Virus record (IMG/VR): IMGVR_UViG_3300038701_000521
Span: 1-30,674 of that record
Source of the DNA: a virus
Length of the DNA stretch: 30,674 nt
Reading direction: 5' to 3' (one strand)
Shown here: in pieces, positions 6,561-13,404 of the stretch
How positions within the stretch are numbered: the stretch's first letter is position 1
Layout: the number at the start of each line of letters is the position of its first letter
Notes under the pieces: model-generated
Databases searched by the model: none
Seen by the model: only the letters and a program-made list of their open reading frames with translations
What the model was told of the DNA's origin: nothing
Program-made: the position numbers and the translations under genes

Positions 6561-6959
6561 TTATTTCCAATTAGGTACTATATCTATCATTTCTTTTGCA
6601 AGTTTTTTATATTTAGGGGCATCAATAACAATTAGCTCTATATCAGGGTGGTATTTTGCCATACGTTTTATCTTTGTTTTACTTCGTGCATCCATCCAAC
6701 CTTTTATTTCGTGGAAAACTATATCATCGTTGTTATTTACAATTCTAAAATCTGGTATGTAAGATCGAACACCTCTTTTAATACCTTCAAACCAAAAAGT
6801 TTCAGGTTCATGTTCCCATTCTTTTATTTCACCTTTTTTCTTTAACCATTCTAGGTAGTGAGCGTAATTAACTTCCCATGAACTTCTGTAATAGTTTTTC
6901 TTCCCCCCGATTGTTTCCCATGATTGTTTCCATACAGTCTTCTTCTTTATTCTGGTAAT
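6561..6959 (-). CDS. Small PD-(D/E)XK endonuclease (DUF1064-like), apparent ATT start
   Basis: A 133-codon frame with no usable ATG/GTG/TTG near its 5' end. From an ATT at 6959 it reads ITRIKKKTVWKQSW, then YYRSSWEVNYAHYLEWL, then VRSYIPDFRIV and IVFHEIKGWMDARSKTKIKR. The P-D-F and H-E-I-K strings are the PD-(D/E)XK active-site pattern. The R-S-x-W-E motif and the SKTKIKRMAKYHP segment resemble small phage endonucleases of the DUF1064 kind. GGAG ends 7 nt before the ATT, an ideal spacing. The only nearby ATG (6923) is in another frame and stops quickly. The product is a basic, probable DNA-junction or damage endonuclease. The start codon is the uncertain part; the coding frame itself is well supported. 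Confidence 0.75.
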   Translation of the reverse strand: MTRIKKKTVWKQSWETIGGKKNYYRSSWEVNYAHYLEWLKKKGEIKEWEHEPETFWFEGIKRGVRSYIPDFRIVNNNDDIVFHEIKGWMDARSKTKIKRMAKYHPDIELIVIDAPKYKKLAKEMIDIVPNWK

Positions 6960-6986
6960 TTTATTTCTCCTGTATAAATAAATGAT

Positions 6987-7014
6987 TTGACATATAAAGT
7001 AGAATGTGCATTAT
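6987..7014 (+). promoter_or_regulatory. Candidate rightward promoter
   Basis: TTGACA (6987-6992, 6/6), a 16-nt spacer, then CATTAT (7009-7014, 4/6 to TATAAT). RNA would begin near 7021 and run into the HTH gene at 7101. The -10 overlaps that of the leftward promoter on the opposite strand. Confidence 0.5.
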
Positions 7015-7037
7015 ACAGAAATAGAGGTAAAAAACAA
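7010..7037 (-). promoter_or_regulatory. Candidate leftward promoter
   Basis: On the minus strand TATAAT (7010-7015, perfect -10) is preceded by 16 nt and TTGTTT (7032-7037, weak -35). RNA would begin near 7003, about 45 nt before the ATT-start nuclease gene. The -35 lies inside the inverted repeat at 7019-7072. Confidence 0.5.
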
Positions 7038-7072
7038 GGGTACAAAGCTTCCCGATGTTTTTACCCCTATTT
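7019..7072. promoter_or_regulatory. Long inverted repeat between divergent promoters; candidate operator
   Basis: AAATAGAGGTAAAAAACA (7019-7036) matches the reverse complement of 7056-7072 except for one substitution and one extra A. An inner GGG (7038-7040) and CCC (7051-7053) extend the symmetry. It covers the leftward -35 and the rightward start site. It could be a two-half-site operator or a hairpin in the rightward leader. The next gene encodes a small HTH protein, a natural candidate to bind here. Confidence 0.5.
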
Positions 7073-7100
7073 AACGTATTGATAAAAAAGGACTATATCT

Positions 7101-7295
7101 ATGAACGAGACAGAATTAACACCCCAACAACTAGCAGACCGATGGAAGATCACCCGCGTCTGGCTATATAATTTAAAGCGTGATAAGCGTGTGCCAAAGT
7201 ACCGCCAGAAGGGTACAGGTAAACGTGCGCGGATCACATTTCCGCTTGAGGAAGTGATTAAATTTGAAAAGGAACACTTTGATTTAAGGGGATAG
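7101..7295 (+). CDS. Small helix-turn-helix DNA-binding protein (excisionase/MerR-like)
   Basis: 64 residues, almost all one winged-HTH-like domain: LTPQQLADRWKITRVWLYNLKRD (helix-turn-helix, ~6-28), followed by a basic turn and the ITFPLEEVIKFEKEH strand/helix. This is the helix-turn-helix form common to excisionases and small phage regulators. It is first in the rightward operon, just behind overlapping divergent promoters and an inverted repeat, so it probably regulates one or both. It might instead serve as a DNA-binding terminase small subunit, since the large subunit lies two genes downstream. Confidence 0.8.
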   Translation: MNETELTPQQLADRWKITRVWLYNLKRDKRVPKYRQKGTGKRARITFPLEEVIKFEKEHFDLRG

Positions 7296-7301
7296 AGGGT
7301 T

Positions 7302-7448
7302 ATGGGCGAAGTAATTGAATTTATGTCGAGAGCCGAAATGGAGAAGTTAGCCCTGCAAGTGGAAAGAGAGATAGCTCGCCTAGAAGCAGAGAGAATAATG
7401 GAAGATATAAAAGAATTTTTAAAGGAGAAGCATGATGTACACGACTAA
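7302..7448 (+). CDS. 48-aa charged coiled-coil peptide
   Basis: Starts MGEVIEFMSRAEMEKLALQV and continues as one long Glu/Lys/Arg-rich helix with heptad spacing, ending KEKHDVHD. It begins 6 nt after the HTH gene stop with GAGGG just upstream, and overlaps the next start by 17 nt. Operon packing and helical composition support it. Function unknown; a packaging partner is possible by position only. Confidence 0.55.
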   Translation: MGEVIEFMSRAEMEKLALQVEREIARLEAERIMEDIKEFLKEKHDVHD

Positions 7449-7755
7449 TTTTATAAGAATAACAGAAAAAGGTGCTGCTAGTCTGCACGATGAATACCCA
7501 CTAACCCAAAGTCATGATGTAGTGATACGTTTTCAAAGAGGTAGTGATGGTAAACCTATGAACGCCCAAGTAATACCGCAGGGTAAGAAGCGTACTGAGC
7601 CAGTATTTACATTACGCGCCAATGATAAGATGGCGGCATCGTTTGTACAGTTATGGGCTGATATAGCAGAGGTTCATGGTGGGGATCCTGAAAAGGTAAT
7701 TAGTGCTAAGTCTAAAGCTGAGGCTATGAGGCGGTGGCAGGAGGAACATTCGTGA
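7432..7755 (+). CDS. Hypothetical protein directly before the terminase large subunit
   Basis: 107 residues with a clear AAAGGAG before the ATG pair. It has a beta-rich first half (SHDVVIRFQRGSDGKPMNAQVIPQGK) and a helical C-terminal half (DKMAASFVQLWADIAEVH...KAEAMRRWQEEHS). No HTH of the usual terminase small subunit is visible, so position alone is not enough to name it TerS. Its stop TGA overlaps the GTG start of terL (GTGA), which shows coupled translation with the packaging ATPase. Confidence 0.7.
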   Translation: MMYTTNFIRITEKGAASLHDEYPLTQSHDVVIRFQRGSDGKPMNAQVIPQGKKRTEPVFTLRANDKMAASFVQLWADIAEVHGGDPEKVISAKSKAEAMRRWQEEHS

Positions 7756-9047
7756 GAAAACTCCGAATACCAACGGCAGGTGTCTTTCAGCCCTTATTGG
7801 ATAGGCATCGTTACTTGGCGACTAAAGGCGGCAGAGGTAGCGGGAAATCCCATTTTTTTGCAGGATTAATGATCGAGAGAGCCTTGAGTGAACCCGCCTT
7901 TAGAGGTGTATGTATTCGTGAAATACAAAAATCCCTGAAGCAATCTGCCAAGAAATTAATAGAGGATAAGTTACAGGAATTTGACTTAGGAGAGCAGCAA
8001 GGTTTTAAGGTTTTTCGAGAAGTTATAGAAACACCTTATGACGGACTTATAACATTTACTGGAATGCAAGACCATACAGCGGACAGCGTCAAGAGCCTTG
8101 AAGGAATAGACGTTGCTTGGACAGAGGAGGCGCAAAGCCTTTCTGACCGTTCTATGACGTTGCTGCGACCTACAATCCGTAAGGAAGGTTCGGAGTTGTG
8201 GTTTGGTTGGAACCCTATGCGTCCCACTGACCCTGTAGATATGATGTTTAACGGTGATAACTTGCCAACCGATAGTGCGGTAGTTACAGCTAATTGGAGT
8301 GACAACCCTTGGTTTCCGAAAGTGCTTAATCAGGAACGTCTTGACTGCCTTAATAATACACCTGAACGCTACGACCATATATGGGAAGGCGGTTACGCCA
8401 CAGTGTTGGATGGCGCATACTTTGCCAAACATTTAGTACAGGCACAGTTAGAGAAGCGTATTGGCTTTTTTGCACCTGACCCACTAATGAAGCAATACGC
8501 TGTTTTCGATATTGGTGGTACGTCTGGAAGGTCTGATGCCACAGCTATAACTATTGTGCAGTATATCGGCACTGAGGTGCGTACTCTTAACTATTATGAG
8601 AGTGTTGGGCAACCTTTTGAGACACACGTTAATTGGCTACGCTTTAACGGCTACGAGAAAGCTGTTTGTGTATTGCCTCATGACGGACGTAAGCATGACA
8701 TGGTTTATGATGTGACACCTGAGAGTTATTTGCGTAACGCAGGGTTTCATGTTGAGGTTGTTAAGAACCAAGGCAAGGGTGCTGCGATGCAACGTATTGA
8801 GGCGGTACGTCTTATGTTCCCACATTGCCGTTTCAATGAGGAGACTACAGGCGGCTTGAGAGAGGCACTTGGTTGGTATCATGAGAAGCGTGACGAAAAT
8901 AGAGGTATTGGGTTGGGTCCATGCCATGACTTCAGCTCGCATGCCGCCGATAGTTTTGGGTTGGTTGCGATATACCGTAATGTAATTCTTGCCAAAAATA
9001 AGTGGAAAGGTGGCGCACTTAAAAGAAATTTAAAGGGTGTTTACTGA
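7752..9047 (+). CDS. terL: Terminase large subunit (packaging ATPase/nuclease)
   Basis: 431 residues from the GTG at 7752. This start has GGAGGA 6 nt upstream and overlaps the previous stop, so it is better than the in-frame GTG at 7734. The ATPase half has Walker A GGRGSGKS (26-33) and Walker B plus catalytic Glu in GIDVAWTEEA (118-127). The RNase H-like nuclease half begins YAVFDIGGTSGRSDATAI (D253), with a second acid patch near the C-terminus (CHDFSSHAADSFGL). The pattern fits the PBSX/terminase_3 group. The protein drives DNA into the head through the portal. It is encoded on the opposite strand and about 10 kb from the portal gene, which is unusual. Confidence 0.95.
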   Translation: MRKLRIPTAGVFQPLLDRHRYLATKGGRGSGKSHFFAGLMIERALSEPAFRGVCIREIQKSLKQSAKKLIEDKLQEFDLGEQQGFKVFREVIETPYDGLITFTGMQDHTADSVKSLEGIDVAWTEEAQSLSDRSMTLLRPTIRKEGSELWFGWNPMRPTDPVDMMFNGDNLPTDSAVVTANWSDNPWFPKVLNQERLDCLNNTPERYDHIWEGGYATVLDGAYFAKHLVQAQLEKRIGFFAPDPLMKQYAVFDIGGTSGRSDATAITIVQYIGTEVRTLNYYESVGQPFETHVNWLRFNGYEKAVCVLPHDGRKHDMVYDVTPESYLRNAGFHVEVVKNQGKGAAMQRIEAVRLMFPHCRFNEETTGGLREALGWYHEKRDENRGIGLGPCHDFSSHAADSFGLVAIYRNVILAKNKWKGGALKRNLKGVY

Positions 9048-9048
9048 G

Positions 9049-9201
9049 ATGGTTAAGATTTGTGGGTTAAATAGTAAAGGTGAGCAGACAGATATTTACT
9101 ACGGTATGTCTGATGAAAGCTTACCAGAGTTAGTTAAATTTTTATTAAATGAAGATGACATCGAATTGGTGTCCATAGAAAGAGAGAAAGAAGATGAATA
9201 A
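9049..9201 (+). CDS. 50-aa acidic hypothetical protein
   Basis: Reads MVKICGLNSKGEQTDIYYGM and ends SIEREKEDE. It begins 1 nt after the terL stop and overlaps the next ATG by 8 nt, so it fills the gap in the operon exactly. The predicted fold is a small beta strand pair and a helix (DESLPELVKFLLNEDDIE). Function not recognised. Confidence 0.6.
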   Translation: MVKICGLNSKGEQTDIYYGMSDESLPELVKFLLNEDDIELVSIEREKEDE

Positions 9202-9568
9202 ATTAAGTTGGTTTTTATACGCGGTTGATGTTGTTGGAAGTCTAAGAGAATTGTTAGTTGCCGCATTTATCATAGTTTTTATTGGTATATTATTGACACT
9301 TGTTTTTGGTCATATGGTTATAGATACAAGTCAATATGGAGATGAAAAAAAAGCCTCCCACAAGAAACTAAATGAAGCTTTAATCAAAGCAATTGTGGTA
9401 GCAATGCTAATTTCCTTTTTTACAGTATTTATTCCCTCACAAAAAACAATGTATCTCATACTCGGCTCAGAAGTTGGAGAAAGCGTTGTTATGTCTGAAA
9501 CAGGGCAGCGCGTACAAGACGCTATCAATAAAAGATTAGATGAATATTTAAGTGAGGAAAGTCAATGA
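9194..9568 (+). CDS. Phage membrane protein with two transmembrane helices
   Basis: 124 residues. Hydrophobic helices lie at ~17-43 (LLVAAFIIVFIGILLTLVFG) and ~63-80 (LIKAIVVAMLISFFTVFI), with a basic, polar link between them. A C-terminal soluble part begins PSQKTMYLILGSEVGES and ends in an amphipathic helix. I remember similar TMYLI-x-GSE proteins from other phages, without a proven function. The GAAAGAGAGAAAGAAG region gives a weak ribosome site. The stop overlaps the next ATG (ATGA). Confidence 0.75.
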   Translation: MNKLSWFLYAVDVVGSLRELLVAAFIIVFIGILLTLVFGHMVIDTSQYGDEKKASHKKLNEALIKAIVVAMLISFFTVFIPSQKTMYLILGSEVGESVVMSETGQRVQDAINKRLDEYLSEESQ

Positions 9569-9825
9569 ACGTAACACTTAAAAAAGATGCCTTCCTGATG
9601 GTTGTCCATTACGGAGGTCAAACATATTTCAGACACGCACCACGCGGCAAGGATGAGATTATACAAGACACGCCATTGACTGATAAGGAGTGTGTCAGGT
9701 TAGCTAAAGACCTGTTAAATCATGTCGGGTTAAGTAAGCCGCAGACAGATGACGATCCTGTAGGCTACACCAAGAACGGTGAGCCGTTGTTTATGTCGGA
9801 CTTAAAAGACATAGGAGAATTTTAA
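9565..9825 (+). CDS. Small hypothetical protein
   Basis: 86 residues, soluble, no recognised domain. It starts with beta strands (LMVVHYGGQTYFRHA), has a helix (TDKECVRLAKDLLNHVG) and ends with a tail. ATGA overlaps at its start, and its stop shares a base with the YopX start, so it belongs firmly to the accessory operon. Confidence 0.65.
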   Translation: MNVTLKKDAFLMVVHYGGQTYFRHAPRGKDEIIQDTPLTDKECVRLAKDLLNHVGLSKPQTDDDPVGYTKNGEPLFMSDLKDIGEF

Positions 9826-10280
9826 TGACTACGAAAAAAGAAATAACGAGACAGCTTGATATGAAACTGGCTGAGACAAGAAGAGAAATGAGAGAGAATA
9901 AATTTAGAGGTAGAGAAAAGAACACAGGCGAATGGCTTTATGGTGATTTTTTAACAATATCAAATCGCTTCGGGCCACAACCTTGCATTTATATTGATAG
10001 TGATGATCTAACAACTTCTGTATCAGACGATTTACACGAAATTGATGTACGCACTCTTGGGCAATACACTGGCCTGAAAGACAAGAACGGCACAGAAATT
10101 TATGAGGGTGATATTCTGGGATGGTATGATGCTCGAATGGTTGTTGTTTTTCATGATGGTTCATTTAGAACAAGTATGGGAAAGAGCAATCAATCGGATG
10201 CAGGTTTGGTATTCGATAGAGCTAGAAGAATGTTGATCCGTGGGAACATTCACGAAAACAAGGAATTATTAAATGACTAA
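9825..10280 (+). CDS. YopX-family protein
   Basis: 151 residues. After a charged N-terminal helix, the sequence KFRGREKNTGEWLYGDF, then VRTLGQYTGLKDKNGTEIYEGDIL, then VVFHDGSFRT matches the YopX family (PF09643). This family is common in phages and Gram-positive prophages, with no settled function. The TG-LKD-NG-EIYEGD signature is clear. It sits in an operon of small accessory genes and overlaps the next start by 8 nt. Confidence 0.9.
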   Translation: MTTKKEITRQLDMKLAETRREMRENKFRGREKNTGEWLYGDFLTISNRFGPQPCIYIDSDDLTTSVSDDLHEIDVRTLGQYTGLKDKNGTEIYEGDILGWYDARMVVVFHDGSFRTSMGKSNQSDAGLVFDRARRMLIRGNIHENKELLND

Positions 10281-10425
10281 AAAAGTTACAAAAACAATCG
10301 GTAAAACGGAACGTGATTATACAGGTGTTGAGCTTTATTGTGATAATGAAATTCACAGAGTTAATACATTTGAACAAGCCGTTGCGATGATGTCGAAAGA
10401 CTTAACTAAAGGGCATTTATCATGA
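10273..10425 (+). CDS. 50-aa hypothetical protein
   Basis: Reads MTKKVTKTIGKTERDYTGVE and ends LTKGHLS. The start overlaps the YopX stop and the stop overlaps the next ATG (ATGA), so the operon has no gap here. It has a beta-strand-rich middle and a short helix (TFEQAVAMMSKDL). Not recognised. Confidence 0.55.
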   Translation: MTKKVTKTIGKTERDYTGVELYCDNEIHRVNTFEQAVAMMSKDLTKGHLS

Positions 10426-10703
10426 ATAAAGGATTTCTACCTGCTATACGTGAAAGGTTTCGTGATAAAGATCGTAGTGTTGAAGAATTACTTTTAGAAT
10501 TAAAACGCTACGGATATCCAAATCTTTATTGTATGAAAAGTGGACTATGGTGGTGCACCATAGATATGCGGGTCGGGGTTGAGGGTGCTGATTTTAAAAT
10601 TAAATCTAAAAGTAAACATAGTGATATGAAAGAGGCTGTTTTAGAATGTCATGACCGCGTTCTTGTAGCACTTGAAACTATAGAGGAAGGAATTATTAAA
10701 TGA
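10422..10703 (+). CDS. Small hypothetical protein
   Basis: 93 residues with helical ends and a Trp-rich strand segment (YCMKSGLWWCTIDMRV). Basic in the middle (KIKSKSKHSDMKEAV). No domain recognised. Both ends overlap neighbours by ATGA. Confidence 0.6.
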   Translation: MNKGFLPAIRERFRDKDRSVEELLLELKRYGYPNLYCMKSGLWWCTIDMRVGVEGADFKIKSKSKHSDMKEAVLECHDRVLVALETIEEGIIK

Positions 10704-11062
10704 CTGATAAACTTAAACCCTGCCCGTTCTGTGGTGGTGAGCCAGAATTAAAGCAAGACTTTGACGATAAACAAATTTCTGTTTGTTGTGACAATGAAAC
10801 ATGTGTAACTATTTGCGAGACATTTTGGCACGATACCAGAGAAGAAGCTATCAAAGCATGGAACACCCGCGCAGACGATTGGCAGCCGATTAACGAAGAA
10901 GCAAAAAAAGAATTGCGTTTAGTGCGAACAAAATCAGGGAAAATGCACACCGCATACTGGGACATTTACGAAGGTGGAACATGGTGGATTGCAGGAACAA
11001 CACTAAGCATTAACCCTACCCACTGGAAGCCTCTACCCGAACCACCAACAGGAGAAGAATGA
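10700..11062 (+). CDS. Lar-like restriction-alleviation zinc protein fused to a DUF551-like tail
   Basis: 120 residues. The N-terminal ~58 match the Lar family: LKPCPFCGGEPEL (CPFCGG knuckle, 8-13), VCCDNETC (second Cys pair) and TREEAIKAWNTR. The C-terminal ~60 (WQPINEEAKKELRLV...PTHWKPLPEPP) have the start and end signatures of DUF551. Lar in the Rac prophage reduces EcoKI restriction by promoting modification. With the methyltransferase in the leftward block, this gives a second possible anti-restriction function. The DUF551 half is a divergent partner of the stand-alone DUF551 gene at 11444. Confidence 0.8.
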   Translation: MTDKLKPCPFCGGEPELKQDFDDKQISVCCDNETCVTICETFWHDTREEAIKAWNTRADDWQPINEEAKKELRLVRTKSGKMHTAYWDIYEGGTWWIAGTTLSINPTHWKPLPEPPTGEE

Positions 11063-11235
11063 TGACTGATACACATTGCGCGAGCGTCTTACTACAAGTC
11101 TACGTTGAGATAGATTTTGAAGATAATGGAGAGGGTGATCTGAAAGAACAAGCCATTGAAGTGGCGAAAGAAAAGGTTGGGCTAGACTTTGCAGAAGGTG
11201 TTGAATCGATGGTGGATAGGTTGGAGAAATTGTAA
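11059..11235 (+). CDS. 58-aa acidic hypothetical protein
   Basis: Starts MMTDTHCASVLLQVYVEIDF and ends VDRLEKL. Two ATGs in a row overlap the previous stop, with GGAGAAG upstream. It has a strand (SVLLQVYVEIDFED) followed by two helices (LKEQAIEVAKEKVG, GVESMVDRLEKL) and is very acidic overall. The next gene starts on the last base of its stop codon. Function unknown. Confidence 0.55.
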   Translation: MMTDTHCASVLLQVYVEIDFEDNGEGDLKEQAIEVAKEKVGLDFAEGVESMVDRLEKL

Positions 11236-11447
11236 TGCCAGTAAGTGATAAGATAAAGCGCATATATAGATTATACCGATACGCTCATATAGTTCTTCAA
11301 AGATTTCATCACATTCTAGAGAACGAAACACCCGAAGGTGTCATATCCCTTGAGCAAGAAATCCGCTTTAGCAGAGGGCGGCAGCTTCTTCACTTTATAA
11401 AGACGGGCGAACAACCTACCGTTAGTCAAGTTGAAGGAGAAGAATGA
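11235..11447 (+). CDS. Small hypothetical protein
   Basis: 70 residues, basic and Tyr/Arg/His-rich in the first half (KIKRIYRLYRYAHIVLQRFHHI), probably helical. No recognised domain. It is linked at both ends by overlaps. Confidence 0.55.
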   Translation: MPVSDKIKRIYRLYRYAHIVLQRFHHILENETPEGVISLEQEIRFSRGRQLLHFIKTGEQPTVSQVEGEE

Positions 11448-11806
11448 TGGACGCTAAAATTATTCACTATGATATGGATGCTGCGAGGGAAGCGCAGCAC
11501 GACAAACTCAAAGCAGAAAACAAGCGACTGAAAGAGGCGTTGGAATGGCAACCGATTGAAACAGCACCGAAGGATGGAACAGATATTTTAGTAGCTGACC
11601 CTACTCAGGAGTTTTCACAAGATAGAGTGGAAAGAGCAAGATATTGGGAAGGCAAATGGTGTGTTGTGAACGCTTATTATTTTTTAACTGATTTGAGTAA
11701 AATTGAAGAAATATCAAAAGAGCAAAAGTTAGATGATATGCCTTTGTATATAATTAGCCCAACTCACTGGATGCCCTTGCCAGAACCACCAAAGGAGAAT
11801 GAATGA
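11444..11806 (+). CDS. DUF551-family protein
   Basis: 120 residues. A helical lead-in (AAREAQHDKLKAENKRLKEAL) is followed by WQPIETAPKDGTDILVADP, the standard DUF551 opening, then RYWEGKWCVV and THWMPLPEPP, its closing motif. The family is found in phages and prophages with no fixed function. A related copy is fused to the Lar domain 750 nt upstream, so the domain is duplicated. The gene end runs PPKENE straight into the next ribosome site and start. Confidence 0.85.
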   Translation: MMDAKIIHYDMDAAREAQHDKLKAENKRLKEALEWQPIETAPKDGTDILVADPTQEFSQDRVERARYWEGKWCVVNAYYFLTDLSKIEEISKEQKLDDMPLYIISPTHWMPLPEPPKENE

Positions 11807-13323
11807 TGGCTGAAAATAAACTAACATGCCCCAACTGTGGTGAACAACAAATGGTTAAGAATGGTTTTACTACCAATATAGGTGCGCGAAAGCAAAGATA
11901 TTTATGCAAGGTATGTACTAAAGACACCACCACACCACGCGAGCCAGAGGAGGAGGTGCCGATGAGAACGTCTGTGCCGAAGGTGAGTCGATATATCGTC
12001 ACCACGGCTCAGAACGCCACACCGATACATAAAGACTTCTGGGCAGCACTACAGAACTGTGCGGAGCATTATAAAGCGGAATTAATCGTTATCCCTAGTC
12101 GGTATAAGAACCCCACAAGTAAGTGGACGGAAGTGAATGAGAGTAACGAGTGGTGGGTCAGTGAAGTTATGCCCTACCTAGTTAAAGGTAACATCACATT
12201 GCACCAAGCCTTAATGATCGTGAATACCAAAGTGCAGTTCACAGCGGCTAACCCACTGACGAGTATGGAAACTTTAACAGGCGACAAGTCTGGCATTGTC
12301 GGACACCCACGGATCGCCTTAAAGTCTGTCGCCACACCGCAGCACACTCACCCAAAAATGATGTATACGACAGGCGTTTGTACTGTGCCAAACTATACGG
12401 ACACCAAGGCGGGTCACATTGGTAAGTTTCATCACTCATACGGTGCTTTAATTGTCGAGTGTGCAGATGATCGCTTTCATGTTAGGCAATTAGCCGCCAT
12501 GCAAAATGGGTCATTTTGCGACTTGGGTAAAGAGTTTACGAAGGATGAAGTGCGCGATGCCAAACGCCCGCTAGGCTTGACAATGGGCGACACGCATTGG
12601 GTTAAGATTGATCCAGACGTGTACCAAGCGACCTTTAAAAGTATGATACCAGAGTTAAGACCGCACCATTTGATTTGGCATGACTTGTTGGATCAGTATG
12701 CTCGTAATCACCACCATAAAAATAATTGGATGGTTGACTATAAGAAACATATTAATAATGAAGATTGTATGCGTACTGAGGTTGAGAAAACACTCTGGGG
12801 ATTAATAGACAATACACCAGATGATTGCCTGTCCGTAGTTGTCAGTTCTAACCATGACCGCGCACTTAATCGGTGGCTTATGGAAGCAGACTTTAAGAAA
12901 GATCCTAAGAACGCTGAGTTTTATATTGAGATGGTACACAACATGATTACCACTGATGTCATGGCTGATCCGTTTATAGAGTACGGACGGCAGTATGTTT
13001 CATTGTGGGGCAAAGAAAACATCAAATTCCTAGACGGTGACGAGAGTTTTATGTTAAATGGTGTTGAGCATTGCTTACATGGAGACATTGGCACTAACGG
13101 CTCAAGGGGAACGACCAAGAACTTGTCAAGGATTGGTGTTAAAGTAACAAAGGCGCATAACCATACAGCCGAGATTATTGATGGTTGTTACAGTGTGGGC
13201 AAGTCCACAGGCAAATTGGAATACGAGGCAGGGCCATCTAGCCACAGCAATACTCACTGCTTGCAATACTATAATGGTAAGCGTGCTTTGATTACAATTA
13301 TTAACGGGAAGTGGAAGATTTAA
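11803..13323 (+). CDS. Zinc-ribbon metallophosphoesterase, candidate T5-A1-like nuclease
   Basis: 506 residues. The N-terminus is a zinc ribbon (C9, C12, C35, C38) of the kind seen at the front of IS1-type transposases. From ~255 to the end are the five metal-binding blocks of calcineurin-like phosphoesterases: GDTHW (262-266), HD (293-294), SNHD (349-352), HGD (426-428) and AHNHT (451-455). Residues ~62-250 are unassigned. The T5 A1 protein, needed for host DNA breakdown, is a phage enzyme of this superfamily, so a DNA-attacking role is a reasonable guess. It is the largest gene of the accessory operon. Confidence 0.75.
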   Translation: MMAENKLTCPNCGEQQMVKNGFTTNIGARKQRYLCKVCTKDTTTPREPEEEVPMRTSVPKVSRYIVTTAQNATPIHKDFWAALQNCAEHYKAELIVIPSRYKNPTSKWTEVNESNEWWVSEVMPYLVKGNITLHQALMIVNTKVQFTAANPLTSMETLTGDKSGIVGHPRIALKSVATPQHTHPKMMYTTGVCTVPNYTDTKAGHIGKFHHSYGALIVECADDRFHVRQLAAMQNGSFCDLGKEFTKDEVRDAKRPLGLTMGDTHWVKIDPDVYQATFKSMIPELRPHHLIWHDLLDQYARNHHHKNNWMVDYKKHINNEDCMRTEVEKTLWGLIDNTPDDCLSVVVSSNHDRALNRWLMEADFKKDPKNAEFYIEMVHNMITTDVMADPFIEYGRQYVSLWGKENIKFLDGDESFMLNGVEHCLHGDIGTNGSRGTTKNLSRIGVKVTKAHNHTAEIIDGCYSVGKSTGKLEYEAGPSSHSNTHCLQYYNGKRALITIINGKWKI

Positions 13324-13340
13324 AAAAATAAATTATTTTC

Positions 13341-13400
13341 TTGCAATGTGTAATTTACTTCTTTATAACTATTTATACATTGAAATTAACAAGGAGAAAA
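13341..13400 (+). promoter_or_regulatory. Promoter and conserved 29-nt leader, copy 2
   Basis: TTGCAA (13341-13346), 17 nt, TATAAC (13364-13369), then a 29-nt leader (13372-13400) that includes AAGGAG and ends just before the ATG at 13405. The leader is identical to the one before the minus-strand gene at 981-1220, 12 kb away, with the same promoter-to-leader distance. Confidence 0.65.
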
Positions 13401-13404
13401 CGAA

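Noticed and set aside
7734-7751. Earlier GTG start for terL
   Set aside because: GGAGGA lies within this extension and points to the GTG at 7752, which also overlaps the upstream stop.
7432-7755. Naming this gene terminase small subunit
   Set aside because: Position fits, but no HTH or other TerS feature can be seen.
13320-13345. A/T-rich imperfect hairpin after the phosphoesterase gene as a terminator
   Set aside because: Stem is only about six A/T pairs and would be unstable.
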